A stretch of 64,000 nt of DNA from an uncultured Erythrobacter sp. (GCF_947499705.1 NZ_CANMPJ010000001.1:655501-719500), one strand, 5' to 3'; positions 55,115-63,862 are shown, counted from the first letter of the stretch. A program made the numbers and translations. Notes: generated by a model from the sequence alone, not told the origin.

Positions 55115-55236
55115 CCCCGGAAGAAGAAACCGAAGTCAAACGGCGCCAGAAAAGCCGCAACCTTGTGGTTGGCGGAACGCTGCTATTCTTCGCCGTGCTG
55201 TTCTACGCGATCACGATTGCGAGGCTCGGCGAGTGA
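55111..55236 (+). CDS. 41-residue single-span protein of the oxidase operon (CoxF-like position)
   Basis: ATG at 55111 overlaps the ctaB stop, and the stop at 55236 is one base from the ctaG ATG. The peptide has a charged N-terminus ([16 protein letters not shown]) and one membrane span (about 18-37). Such small proteins often sit between ctaB and ctaG in alphaproteobacteria; function is unknown, probably oxidase assembly. Confidence 0.8.
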   Translation: MTPEEETEVKRRQKSRNLVVGGTLLFFAVLFYAITIARLGE

Positions 55237-55237
55237 T

Positions 55238-55834
55238 ATGAACACCGTGACCGCCAGTTCGAACCTCGAGCGCGCAAACCTGCGCACCGGCATGCTCGCG
55301 CTGCTCGGTGCTGCGGCGATGGTCGGGCTCGGATTTGCCTCAGTCCCGCTCTACCGCTTGTTCTGCCAGGTCACCGGCTTCGGTGGGACGACACAGGTCG
55401 CGAGCGAAGTGGACGCAAGCCTTGCCGCGTCGGCTGCGACGGGCGAGATGATGTCGATCCGCTTCGATGCTTCAACCGCGCTCGACGTGCCGTGGACTTT
55501 CCGTCCGGCACAATCGACCGATACCGTCCAGATCGGCCAGCGCGACATCGCGACCTATGTCGCCAAGAACCACGACGACAAGCCAATCACCGGCACCGCA
55601 ACGTTCAACGTCGAGCCTTCGCAGGCGGGCAAATACTTCCACAAGATCCAGTGCTTCTGCTTCACCGAGCAGACCTTGCAGCCGGGTCAGGAAGTCAACA
55701 TGCCGGTTCTGTACTACGTCGATCCGGCGATCCGCGAAGACGAGTTCATGGCGGACGTCGAGCAGATTACACTCAGTTACACTTTTCACCGCGCGAAAGA
55801 GCCCGTATCCTCGGCGCTCGATCGTTCGAATTGA
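55238..55834 (+). CDS. ctaG: Cytochrome c oxidase assembly protein CtaG/Cox11
   Basis: The 198-residue protein delivers copper to the CuB site. It has one N-terminal span and a periplasmic domain with the copper-binding CFCF motif (KIQCFCFTEQTLQPGQ). The region FASVPLYRLFCQVTGFGGTT is conserved. ATG at 55238 fits the tight operon spacing. Confidence 0.96.
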   Translation: MNTVTASSNLERANLRTGMLALLGAAAMVGLGFASVPLYRLFCQVTGFGGTTQVASEVDASLAASAATGEMMSIRFDASTALDVPWTFRPAQSTDTVQIGQRDIATYVAKNHDDKPITGTATFNVEPSQAGKYFHKIQCFCFTEQTLQPGQEVNMPVLYYVDPAIREDEFMADVEQITLSYTFHRAKEPVSSALDRSN

Positions 55835-55864
55835 TCACACGCACCTAGGGACGGGAACACCATC

Positions 55865-56740
55865 ATGGGCGGCAAAGTAAACCACGACTTTCACATCCTC
55901 GAACCCGATATCTGGCCCCTGATTGGCTCGATGTCGGCGCTGGCTTTCACCAGCGGTATGGTGCTGAATTTCTATCCGGATGTGTTCGGCGCGGCCGGGT
56001 CGATTGTGATGTGGGCTGGCCTTGCTGGCCTGATCGCCACCTTCTTCATGTGGTTCAAGAACGTCACGATGGAGGCCCAGCGCGGCGATCACACGCCAGT
56101 GGTGCAGCTCCACATGCGCTATGGCATGATCCTGTTCATCGCATCGGAAGTGATGTTCTTCGTCGGGTGGTTCTGGAGCTTCTTCGACTTCGCGCTGTTC
56201 CCCGCGCCGCTGCAATATGATGCGGCGGCCGATGCGACGAGCAACCTGTTCATCACAGAGGGCGTCACCAGTCTGGGCACTCTCGTGCCCGATGGCATGG
56301 AAGTGCTCGATCCGTTCAGCCTGCCGCTGCTCAACACGCTGATCCTGCTCTGCTCGGGCACGACCGTAACCTGGGCGCATCACGCGCTGATTCACGGTGA
56401 TCGCGATGGACTGAAGCAAGGTCTGTGGGCGACTGTGGCACTGGGCATCCTGTTCAGCGCCATCCAGGCCTACGAGTACAGCGTTGCTCCGTTCGGCTTT
56501 GGCGGCAACACCTACAGCTCGGCGTTTTATATGGCGACCGGCTTCCACGGCTTCCACGTTCTGATCGGAACCATCTTCCTCGCCGTGTGCCTCTATCGCG
56601 CTTACATCGGCCACTTCACTTCGCGCCAGCACTTCGGCTTCGAAGCGGCTGCGTGGTACTGGCACTTTGTCGATGTCGTATGGCTGTTCCTGTTCATCGC
56701 CATCTACATCTGGGGCGGCGCGGGCGCTGAATACCACTGA
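55865..56740 (+). CDS. coxC: Cytochrome c oxidase subunit III
   Basis: The 291-residue subunit has seven predicted spans. HDFHILEPDIWPLIGS, MRYGMILFIASEVMFFVGWF and GFHGFHVLIGTIFLAV are typical. It stabilises the oxidase and contributes to proton uptake. A strong hairpin lies about 45 bases after its stop, inside the next gene. Confidence 0.97.
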   Translation: MGGKVNHDFHILEPDIWPLIGSMSALAFTSGMVLNFYPDVFGAAGSIVMWAGLAGLIATFFMWFKNVTMEAQRGDHTPVVQLHMRYGMILFIASEVMFFVGWFWSFFDFALFPAPLQYDAAADATSNLFITEGVTSLGTLVPDGMEVLDPFSLPLLNTLILLCSGTTVTWAHHALIHGDRDGLKQGLWATVALGILFSAIQAYEYSVAPFGFGGNTYSSAFYMATGFHGFHVLIGTIFLAVCLYRAYIGHFTSRQHFGFEAAAWYWHFVDVVWLFLFIAIYIWGGAGAEYH

Positions 56741-56759
56741 TGCCGCTGGACTCTGCCTG

Positions 56760-57143
56760 ATGGTTGAGGGTCCGAACACAGACAAAGGGCAGCCGGGATT
56801 GGTCTCGGCTGCCCTTTCTGGTTTGTGCCCCAAGTGCGGGGCTGCGACTTTGTTCGAGGCTCCCGCGCGGATCGCGCTGTCCTGCGACAAATGCGGATTG
56901 GCTCTCACCGAATTGGAGCGCGGCGGACGGCTTGCTGGGCTGGTGACCATCATGGTCGCGGCGCTGCTGATCGGGTTGGCGATGGCGGCTGACATTTACC
57001 TGCGTCCGCCCTTCTGGCTGCAAGTGGTGGTCTGGGCGCCTGTGACGATGGCTGTCGTGATTGGAACCTTGCGGCTTTACAAGACTGTGCTGCTTTACCG
57101 TCAATATGAGATTCGCGCTGAGAAGGGCGCTATCGAGCCATGA
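56760..57143 (+). CDS. DUF983 zinc-ribbon membrane protein
   Basis: The 127-residue protein has a zinc ribbon (CPKCG, CDKCG) and two membrane spans. DUF983 genes often accompany oxidase operons; function is unknown. ATG at 56760 is the only good start, but a perfect 12-bp hairpin lies over codons 9-20. It overlaps the SURF1 gene by four bases. Confidence 0.85.
   Translation: MVEGPNTDKGQPGLVSAALSGLCPKCGAATLFEAPARIALSCDKCGLALTELERGGRLAGLVTIMVAALLIGLAMAADIYLRPPFWLQVVVWAPVTMAVVIGTLRLYKTVLLYRQYEIRAEKGAIEP
56784..56817 (+). terminator. Terminator-like hairpin within the start of the DUF983 gene
   Basis: AAAGGGCAGCCG (56784-56795) pairs perfectly with CGGCTGCCCTTT (56806-56817) around a ten-base loop. 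It resembles an intrinsic terminator placed after coxC, but lies inside the DUF983 reading frame, so it may attenuate the downstream genes. A long U-tract is lacking. Confidence 0.6.
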
Positions 57144-57706
57144 CCCGCGCGATCCCTATCATCCCGACTGTCCTTGTCGTCGCAGCTGCAGGTGTGATGG
57201 TGTGGCTTGGGTTCTGGCAGTTGGGCCGCTCGGAAGAGAAATTCGAGATGATCGAACGGTTTGCGGCAATTCCGTCTGAGGTCGAAGCGGCTCCTCTGCG
57301 TACGGACAGTGCGTGGCAGGACGAGCAGATGTTCACTCGCGTCACACTTGATTGCACCGCTGTAAACTCGATGCGCAGCACGGCGGGTACGAGCGCGCGC
57401 GGGGCAAAGGGCTTCGCCCATATTGCCGAGTGCGACGCCGGAGCAGGGGTCGAAGTGGCATTGGGCTGGGCACGTGATCCTGCTGCGCCTGAATTCCAGG
57501 GTGGCACAGTCACGGGCATTGTGGACGCGGCCGGGAAGATAGTTGCGGATCCCCCACTCGCCGACCTCGAACCGCTAGCCAAACCCGACCCCAACGACCT
57601 GCCAAACAACCACCTCGCCTATGCCGGGCAGTGGTTCTTCTTCGCGCTCACTGCGCTGGTGATTTACGGATTTGCACTTCGGAGCAGAGCCACAAAGCGC
57701 ACCTAG
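57140..57706 (+). CDS. SURF1-family oxidase assembly protein
   Basis: The 188-residue protein has N- and C-terminal membrane spans, WLGFWQLGRSEEK near the start and NNHLAYAGQWFFFALTAL near the end, both SURF1 signatures. It is shorter than most SURF1 proteins, with a reduced periplasmic loop. It aids haem a insertion. It ends overlapping the convergent SRPBCC gene by four bases. Confidence 0.92.
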   Translation: MTRAIPIIPTVLVVAAAGVMVWLGFWQLGRSEEKFEMIERFAAIPSEVEAAPLRTDSAWQDEQMFTRVTLDCTAVNSMRSTAGTSARGAKGFAHIAECDAGAGVEVALGWARDPAAPEFQGGTVTGIVDAAGKIVADPPLADLEPLAKPDPNDLPNNHLAYAGQWFFFALTALVIYGFALRSRATKRT

Positions 57707-58182
57707 CTGTACAAGTCCTTGCCGATGTCGATGCCATGCTCGAGCCATGATTTCATCGCCAGCAGCATGATCGTCCAGCCTTCGCAATTGCCATAGGAAC
57801 CGCGCAGCGCCTCGGGTCTCTGCGGCCAGCCTTCTTCGACGATCTGGACGAGCGTTCGGCCGTCGTCGGTCGCAGTGAAAAGCATGGTGACGGTGGTTGG
57901 ATAATCTGCCTCGACCATCTCGGCGCCTATCTTGCCGTGCTTCCCCTCATATCCCTGCCATTCGAAAACTATCTTCTTGCTGGGCACCACTTCGATGACT
58001 TTCACCGGAAATTCGCCCGGATGTTCGGCAAAGCTCCACAGCACTGTGACGCCGGTTTCAAGCCGTCCTTTCGCGCCCCCAGTCGTGAAGAATTGCGAGA
58101 GTGTGTCTGGGTTAGCCACCGCCTCGAACACTTCCTCCACGGGCTTCGCGATCCGGCCCGCTACCCTGAAATTGATATCCAT
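57703..58182 (-). CDS. SRPBCC (AHSA1-like) domain protein
   Basis: The 159-residue protein has the START-like fold, with VEEVFEAVANPDTLSQFF and KIVFEWQGYEG. The substrate is a hydrophobic ligand, unknown. ATG at 58182 follows GGGAGA. It is divergent from an ArsR regulator, a common pairing. Confidence 0.88.
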   Translation of the reverse strand: MDINFRVAGRIAKPVEEVFEAVANPDTLSQFFTTGGAKGRLETGVTVLWSFAEHPGEFPVKVIEVVPSKKIVFEWQGYEGKHGKIGAEMVEADYPTTVTMLFTATDDGRTLVQIVEEGWPQRPEALRGSYGNCEGWTIMLLAMKSWLEHGIDIGKDLYS

Positions 58183-58211
58183 CACGCTTCTCCCTTGAGT
58201 CGCGATCCATT

Positions 58212-58231
58212 ATGTTATAAAAATATAACAT
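58212..58231. promoter_or_regulatory. Probable ArsR-family operator overlapping the regulator start
   Basis: ATGTTATA and TATAACAT form a perfect 8-bp inverted repeat with a four-A spacer. The right arm includes the first two bases of the regulator ATG at 58230. It lies in the spacer shared with the SRPBCC gene, so it could repress both. Confidence 0.7.
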
Positions 58232-58577
58232 GTCAAACGATCACGATCTCGACCTTGTTTTCAAAGCACTCGCCAATCCGGTGCGCCGGGAGATTTGCGA
58301 CCAACTGAAATTGCGCCCGCTCACCACCAAGCAATTGTGCGCCTGCTTCCCTGAGCTCGACCGATGCACCGTGATGCAGCACCTGCGCGTCCTCGAGCGC
58401 GGCGATCTGATCGTTTCGGTTCGCAAGGGACGCGAACGGTTCAATTATCTCGATGCGATGCCGATTCAGGCGATCCACGAACGCTGGATTGGGCCGCATG
58501 CTGCGCGCGCAGCCAAGAACCTCTCCAGCTTGAAAGCAGCGCTGGAGCAGGGCGAGCATACGGAAACTGCCGCCTGA
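58230..58577 (+). CDS. ArsR-family transcriptional regulator
   Basis: The 115-residue winged helix protein has FKALANPVRREICDQL and a recognition helix in CTVMQHLRVLERGDLI. It lacks the paired Cys of metal-sensing ArsR beyond CACF, so it is more like the regulators paired with AHSA1 genes. The operator overlaps its start, giving autoregulation. Confidence 0.9.
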   Translation: MSNDHDLDLVFKALANPVRREICDQLKLRPLTTKQLCACFPELDRCTVMQHLRVLERGDLIVSVRKGRERFNYLDAMPIQAIHERWIGPHAARAAKNLSSLKAALEQGEHTETAA

Positions 58578-58618
58578 GCATTGCCCACACGTGCGCACCC
58601 CGCTAACCGCACCGCAAC

Positions 58619-60046
58619 ATGGAATACGTCTCCACACGGGGCAGCGCGCCCACACTCGATTTCGAAGGGGTAACCCTCGCTGGTCTGGCCAACGACGGCG
58701 GATTGTACCTGCCGCGCGAATGGCCGCGCCTGACGGAAGCCCAAATCCGCGACCTGCGCGGCTTGCCTTACCCGGCGCTAGCCGCCGAGATCATGCGTCC
58801 ATTTGTCGCAGGTAGTTTGACCGATGATGAGCTCGATGGGCTGTGCAACACGGTATATGGCGACTTTGGCCACGCCGCCGTCACCCCGCTGGTGCAGATG
58901 GACGAGAGCCAATGGCTGCTCGAACTGTTCCACGGCCCGACGCTGGCGTTCAAGGACGTGGCGCTCCAGATGCTTGGCCACCTGTTTGAGACGTTTCTTG
59001 CGCGCCGCGATGCGCGTCTGACGATTGTTGGGGCGACCAGCGGCGACACCGGCTCGGCTGCCATCAACGCAGTGGCGGGGCGCGACCGGACAGAGATATT
59101 CATGCTGCACCCAAAGGGGCGGGTGAGCGAAGTGCAGCGCCGCCAAATGACCACAGTGCGCGCGCCCAATGTGCACAACATCGCAATCGAAGGCAGCTTT
59201 GACGATGCGCAGCGCCATGTGAAGGCGATGTTCTCCGACCCTGAGGTGAATGGTCCACTGAACCTAGGCGCGGTGAACTCCATCAACTGGGCGCGGCTGA
59301 TGGCGCAGGTGGTCTATTACTTCTACTCCGCACTGCAACTTGGCGCGCCGGATCGTACGGTGGCCTACTCGGTGCCGACGGGCAATTTCGGCGACGTATT
59401 CGCGGGCTATGTCGCGGCGCAAATGGGCCTGCCGATCGAGCGCTTGATTGTCGCGACCAACGTCAACGACATCCTGCACCGCGCGCTTTCTGATGGTGAC
59501 TACTCAGCCGGCACAACCACGCCGACAATCACGCCGTCGATGGACATTCAGGTCAGCTCCAATTTCGAGCGGCTGCTATTCGACCTTACCGACTCCGGGG
59601 AAGGCCGCGATGGCGCTGCGATGGCGGAGCAGATGCGCGGCTTCGAAGCGTCGAAAGCCATGCAGCTCACCAACAGCCAGCGCGAAGGAGCGGCCAAGCT
59701 GTTCACCAGCATGCGCGCCGATCAAACCGAAACCGCCCGCGCGCTGCAATGGGCGCAGCGCAACGCCAATCAGGTGATCGACCCGCACACAGGCGTCGGC
59801 CTGCATGCCAGTCTTGCCGCGGCAGAAACCGGATTGATTGCCAAGGGTGTTCCCATTGTAACGCTCGCCACCGCGCATCCTGCCAAATTCAGCGATGCAG
59901 TGGAGCGCGCGATCGGAGTGCGTCCTCCGCTGCCTTCGCGCGTTGGCGATTTGTTTGGGCGCGAGGAGCATTTCGTCGAATTGGCCGGTGACTATGAAAC
60001 GTCGCGCAGCTTCGTCCTCGAAAACGCGGCCAGCCCTGCCGCCTGA
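58619..60046 (+). CDS. thrC: Threonine synthase
   Basis: The 475-residue PLP enzyme converts O-phosphohomoserine to threonine. ATG begins MEYVSTRG, the usual family start. The PLP Lys is in HGPTLAFKDVALQ, and GATSGDTGSAAI and PTGNFGDVFAGY bind phosphate. It is coupled to the methyltransferase gene by TGATG. Confidence 0.97.
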   Translation: MEYVSTRGSAPTLDFEGVTLAGLANDGGLYLPREWPRLTEAQIRDLRGLPYPALAAEIMRPFVAGSLTDDELDGLCNTVYGDFGHAAVTPLVQMDESQWLLELFHGPTLAFKDVALQMLGHLFETFLARRDARLTIVGATSGDTGSAAINAVAGRDRTEIFMLHPKGRVSEVQRRQMTTVRAPNVHNIAIEGSFDDAQRHVKAMFSDPEVNGPLNLGAVNSINWARLMAQVVYYFYSALQLGAPDRTVAYSVPTGNFGDVFAGYVAAQMGLPIERLIVATNVNDILHRALSDGDYSAGTTTPTITPSMDIQVSSNFERLLFDLTDSGEGRDGAAMAEQMRGFEASKAMQLTNSQREGAAKLFTSMRADQTETARALQWAQRNANQVIDPHTGVGLHASLAAAETGLIAKGVPIVTLATAHPAKFSDAVERAIGVRPPLPSRVGDLFGREEHFVELAGDYETSRSFVLENAASPAA

Positions 60047-60933
60047 TGGCTGAAATCGCCGCTCAACCGTTGGTGATGGAGTGCGAGGGTTGGGACGCCT
60101 ATCGCCTGATCGATAGCGGGGCAGGGCGCAAATGGGAGGCGTTCGGCCCATACTCCTTCATCCGCCCCGAGCCACAGGCGATGTGGCAACCGCGCCTTTC
60201 CGAATGGCCTGCCGATGGCGAGTTTGTTCCCGGATCAGACGAAGATGGCGGCGGGCGCTGGGTGTTCGATCGCGAGCCGCCCGAAGAAGGCTGGGAATTG
60301 GCGTGGAACGAAGTGCGCTTCACCGCGCAGCCTACGCCTTTTCGGCACCTGCAGTTCTTTCCCGATATGGCTCCGGTCTGGGACTGGATGCGGGAGCGCC
60401 TTGCTGGTCGCGGCGACGCCGAGACAATGAACATGTTTGGCTATACCGGTCTGGGTTCGTTGGCGCTTAGCCAGCATGGCCGGGTGACCCATGTCGATGC
60501 GTCGAAAAAATCGGTCGCTCAGGCTCGCGAGAACGCCGCTCTCTCAGGTATGGAGGATCGCCCGATCCGCTGGCTTGTCGACGACGCGGCCAAATTCGCC
60601 GCACGCGAGGTTCGCCGCGAACGCCGGTATGACGGTATTATCCTCGACCCGCCGAAATTCGGACGCGGGCCCAAAAACGAAACATGGCGTTTGGAAGAGG
60701 GATTGCCGGACCTTATTGGCGACTGCGCCCAATTGCTCGATGCCGAAAGCCGCTTCCTGTTCCTCACCGTCTATGCAGTGCGGATGAGCAGTCTCGCTCT
60801 AGCCGGTCTGCTCAAGGAAAAGCTCAGCCACTTGCCCGGCACTATCGAATATGGCGACCTCGCGGTGCGGGAGGACGGCGAAGGTGGACGCTTGCTCCCC
60901 ACCGCAATTTTTGCGCGCTGGAGCAATCCGTGA
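60046..60933 (+). CDS. SAM-dependent rRNA methyltransferase, RlmI/RlmL-like
   Basis: The 295-residue protein has MNMFGYTGLGSLAL (SAM loop), VTHVDASKKSVAQARENA and ILDPPKFGRGPKNETW, the DPPxF motif of cytosine-C5/guanine-N2 rRNA methylases. It lacks an N-terminal PUA domain. The rRNA target is unknown. Confidence 0.88.
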   Translation: MAEIAAQPLVMECEGWDAYRLIDSGAGRKWEAFGPYSFIRPEPQAMWQPRLSEWPADGEFVPGSDEDGGGRWVFDREPPEEGWELAWNEVRFTAQPTPFRHLQFFPDMAPVWDWMRERLAGRGDAETMNMFGYTGLGSLALSQHGRVTHVDASKKSVAQARENAALSGMEDRPIRWLVDDAAKFAAREVRRERRYDGIILDPPKFGRGPKNETWRLEEGLPDLIGDCAQLLDAESRFLFLTVYAVRMSSLALAGLLKEKLSHLPGTIEYGDLAVREDGEGGRLLPTAIFARWSNP

Positions 60934-61349
60934 TCCTGCCGCTGTTTCCGTTTCTGATGGTCTATGTGCCCGACATGTCAGCGACGGATTCGCCGCCTGC
61001 GATCTTTCGCATGGTTGGCGACGAGGGTTCCGGTGCGAGTCAAGAGATCGAGCTTTGCACGGATACGGTCGTCACAGCCAGGATTGAGGCAAATTATCTG
61101 GGCTACCCGACCATCAATCTGACCCTGACGGAATCGGCGGGCGCGCGAATGGCCGCGCTGACTTCGGCAAGCGTTGGCGAGCAGGCAGAGATATCCGTGG
61201 AGGGATCAATCCTTGTCCGCCCGCGCATCCAAACGCCCATGTTGGAACAGTCTTTTTCGATCTCGGGCCTCGATACATTTGCGGATGCCGAGCGTTTGAT
61301 GCAGGCGGTTCGCGGACGCTGCGTTGCCATGAAAGCCGATACCGAATGA
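60930..61349 (+). CDS. SecD P1-head-like domain protein
   Basis: The 139-residue protein resembles the periplasmic P1 head of SecD: INLTLTESAGARMAALTSAS followed by VGEQAEISVEGSILVRPRIQTPM. It has no membrane spans or SecD core. A GTG start at 60930 gives a GTGA overlap with the methyltransferase gene; ATG at 60957 or 60975 would also work. Function is unknown. Confidence 0.65.
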   Translation: MILPLFPFLMVYVPDMSATDSPPAIFRMVGDEGSGASQEIELCTDTVVTARIEANYLGYPTINLTLTESAGARMAALTSASVGEQAEISVEGSILVRPRIQTPMLEQSFSISGLDTFADAERLMQAVRGRCVAMKADTE

Positions 61350-61729
61350 ACGATTCGCTGATCCTCGAAGTTGCCGATCTCGAAGTCGATGTCCTCACCG
61401 GCATCTATTCCGAGGAGACGGGGAAACCGCAGCCGCTGCGGATTACGATTCAGGTGCGCTATGATGTCGCGGTTCACTATGAACCTGATACGCCGCTTGA
61501 TGCGTCCAAGAACTACATGGATCTGAAATTCGCCGCCGAACATCTGCCTGAAGGTGTGCATTTCAAACTGATCGAAGCGGTCGGCGATCACATTTGCGAG
61601 ACGCTGTTCGTGCAGGACAAGCGCGTTCAGGCGGTAACCGTGAAGATCGTGAAGCTCGCCATTGCTGAGGCGAATGAGAAGATTGGTATCACGCTCCACC
61701 GCGAGCGTTCGGCGCAGGATCACGGTTGA
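61346..61729 (+). CDS. folB: Dihydroneopterin aldolase
   Basis: The 127-residue folate enzyme has VDVLTGIYSEETGKPQPLRI, with catalytic Glu, and NYMDLKFAAE. It makes hydroxymethyl-dihydropterin. Four-base overlaps join it to both neighbours. Confidence 0.9.
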   Translation: MNDSLILEVADLEVDVLTGIYSEETGKPQPLRITIQVRYDVAVHYEPDTPLDASKNYMDLKFAAEHLPEGVHFKLIEAVGDHICETLFVQDKRVQAVTVKIVKLAIAEANEKIGITLHRERSAQDHG

Positions 61730-62052
61730 TGGCGGAGCAGGTGGTCCAGACGATTGGCGACCTGCATGAAAGCTCGCTCGCCGCTGCTAAAGCCTTCTTT
61801 GATGATCACTACGACAGGACTCTGGAATTGCTAGGCGGTGAGAATGTGAAGTCGCTGGTGATCGCCTTGCCCGCGGCTGGGCCGGATCACGACGATTGGC
61901 GCCGGACGCTGGCGCGCGATCTGGCGCGGGCGCAAACGCCGAAACGTGTCAATGTCATGGGCGCGAGCAATCCGGACGCGGCACAGGAAATGCTCACATA
62001 TTTGAGGAATGCGCCGGGCGTCACGGGGCAGTACCTTGCTGCCCATGAGTGA
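61729..62052 (+). CDS. Small Rossmann-like protein of unknown function
   Basis: The 107-residue protein has a strand-helix pattern (VKSLVIALPAAGPDHDDWRR, KRVNVMGASNPDAAQEMLTY) suggesting a partial Rossmann fold. The ATG overlaps the folB stop (TGATG) and its end overlaps moaA by eight bases. No catalytic motif is recognised. Confidence 0.65.
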   Translation: MAEQVVQTIGDLHESSLAAAKAFFDDHYDRTLELLGGENVKSLVIALPAAGPDHDDWRRTLARDLARAQTPKRVNVMGASNPDAAQEMLTYLRNAPGVTGQYLAAHE

Positions 62053-63091
62053 CGTTTCCATCCGCAAACCCGATCTGATCGCCGTCGACGGCACGCCAGC
62101 CCCGCTGGTGGATTCGTTCAAGCGGCGGATCACCTATCTGCGGCTCTCGGTGACGGATCGCTGCGATCTGCGTTGTTCTTATTGTATGCCAGAGCGGATG
62201 ACCTTCCTCCCCAAGAAGGAAGTGCTGACGCTGGAGGAATTGTTCGAGCTTGCCACGGGTTTCATCGATCGCGGGGTCGACAAAATCCGGATAACCGGAG
62301 GTGAGCCGCTCGTCCGGCGGGATATCATCGATCTGTTCGAAGCGCTTGGACGGAGATTGGGACACGGCCTCAGAGAGCTGACACTCACAACCAATGCGAC
62401 GCAATTGGCAGATCATGCCGATGCGCTGGCCAAGGCGGGCGTGCGGCGTGTAAACATCTCGCTCGACACGCTGGACCGCGACAAGTTCGCCGAACTGACC
62501 CGGCGCGATGCATTGCCGCAGGTTCTCGATGGGATACGGGCGGCGAGTGAGGCGGGGCTTAAGGTGAAACTCAACGCTGTCGCGCTGAAAGATATCAACG
62601 AGCACGAACTGCCCGATCTGATCGCCTGGGCACACGGGCAGGGGCACGAGGTCACGCTGATCGAAGTCATGCCGCTGGGCGAGGTCGAAGAGGACCGGCT
62701 AGACCACTTCCTGCCGCTCAGCGAGGTTCGCCAGCGGTTGGAGAAGAGCTGGACACTGACAGACAACGACGCGAACACCGGCGGCCCGGCGCGTTACACC
62801 GATATTGCCGAAACTGGCGGTCGGCTCGGGATGATCACACCGCTGACCAACAATTTCTGCGCCGGGTGCAATCGCTTGCGGGTGACAGCGACAGGACAAC
62901 TCTATCCCTGCCTCGGCGGCAGCGAGCGGGTCGATCTGCGCGGTGCGCTGCGCTCCGACCAACCACAGGTGAACCTCGCCAAAGCGCTGGACGAGGCCAT
63001 GACGATCAAGCCCGAACGCCATCATTTCCGCATGGATGAACGCGGCGCAGAGCCGGCGCAGCCGCGCCATATGTCGATGACAGGCGGCTGA
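62045..63091 (+). CDS. moaA: GTP 3',8-cyclase MoaA
   Basis: The 348-residue radical-SAM enzyme begins molybdopterin synthesis. The first cluster is CDLRCSYC (Cys40, 44, 47), the second CAGCNRLRVTATGQLYPC, and the chain ends GG as required. Overlap with the previous gene places the start at 62045. Confidence 0.97.
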   Translation: MSDVSIRKPDLIAVDGTPAPLVDSFKRRITYLRLSVTDRCDLRCSYCMPERMTFLPKKEVLTLEELFELATGFIDRGVDKIRITGGEPLVRRDIIDLFEALGRRLGHGLRELTLTTNATQLADHADALAKAGVRRVNISLDTLDRDKFAELTRRDALPQVLDGIRAASEAGLKVKLNAVALKDINEHELPDLIAWAHGQGHEVTLIEVMPLGEVEEDRLDHFLPLSEVRQRLEKSWTLTDNDANTGGPARYTDIAETGGRLGMITPLTNNFCAGCNRLRVTATGQLYPCLGGSERVDLRGALRSDQPQVNLAKALDEAMTIKPERHHFRMDERGAEPAQPRHMSMTGG

Positions 63092-63092
63092 C

Positions 63093-63335
63093 ATGGCGGT
63101 GACGATCATATTTCTCGGGCCGCTTCGCGATATGGCTGGTGAAGACAGCCGAGAGGTCGCCGCTCCTCTGGATTGGGCTGGATTGCTCGCAGCAGTAGGC
63201 CCGGAAATCGCCGAGCAATTGCAGTCGGATCGGGTCAACATCGCCTGCGGCGGCAAGGTGCTCACGGACAAAAGGGCGCTCGCCGCCAAGGATGGTGACG
63301 AGGTCGCGTTGCTTCCGCCCGTCAGCGGCGGTTGA
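63093..63335 (+). CDS. moaD: Molybdopterin synthase small subunit
   Basis: The 80-residue ubiquitin-like sulfur carrier ends LLPPVSGG, the Gly-Gly that is thiocarboxylated. It starts one base after moaA and partners with moaE next. Confidence 0.95.
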   Translation: MAVTIIFLGPLRDMAGEDSREVAAPLDWAGLLAAVGPEIAEQLQSDRVNIACGGKVLTDKRALAAKDGDEVALLPPVSGG

Positions 63336-63342
63336 GAACGCG

Positions 63343-63786
63343 GTGCGAGATGTTCGCCTGCTCTCTGAGGCTTTCGACCCTAACCCAGCAATCGACGCGT
63401 TAACCGCGCAGACCCCCGATGCAGGCGGTATCGCCACGTTCGTGGGCAAGGTGCGGAGCGGAGGTGTCGAAGCGCTTGAACTGTCGCATTATGAGCCGCT
63501 TACGCTGCCTTCCATGGAAGAACTGGCTGAGCGCGCTGCAGTGCGGTTTGATCTGATGGGTCTGGTGATGCTTCATCGCACCGGCCAACTGCAGCCCGGC
63601 GAACCGATTGTCTGCGTTTCTGCCGCTGCGCGCCACCGTCGGAGCGCCATCGAGGCAGTCGATTTCTGCATGGACCACCTGAAGAGCGCGGCCTGGTTCT
63701 GGAAACGAGAACTGCGTGACGGTGAGTGGCACTGGATCGAACCGCGCGCCGAAGATCACGGCGATCTGGCGCGCTGGGCGGAATAA
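63343..63786 (+). CDS. moaE: Molybdopterin synthase catalytic subunit
   Basis: The 147-residue protein has GGIATFVGKVRSGG, LSHYEPLTLPSMEELAERA, HRTGQLQPGEPIVCV and FWKRELRDGEWHWIE with the active Lys. GTG at 63343 is the likely start. It converts precursor Z to molybdopterin. Confidence 0.95.
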   Translation: MRDVRLLSEAFDPNPAIDALTAQTPDAGGIATFVGKVRSGGVEALELSHYEPLTLPSMEELAERAAVRFDLMGLVMLHRTGQLQPGEPIVCVSAAARHRRSAIEAVDFCMDHLKSAAWFWKRELRDGEWHWIEPRAEDHGDLARWAE

Positions 63787-63796
63787 TTCGCCAAAT

Positions 63797-63810
63797 TTGA
63801 TCTGGATCAA
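63797..63810. promoter_or_regulatory. FNR/FixK-type binding site upstream of the last gene
   Basis: TTGATCTGGATCAA matches TTGAT-N4-ATCAA exactly. Its centre is 59.5 bases before the ATG at 63863, almost the same spacing as the box before the universal stress protein gene, and the leader likewise ends with AAGGAGA. Confidence 0.85.
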
Positions 63811-63862
63811 GGTGCGCTCTCGCGCGCTGCGGCAATCCCTTCATCAACGAAGGAGATAGCTG

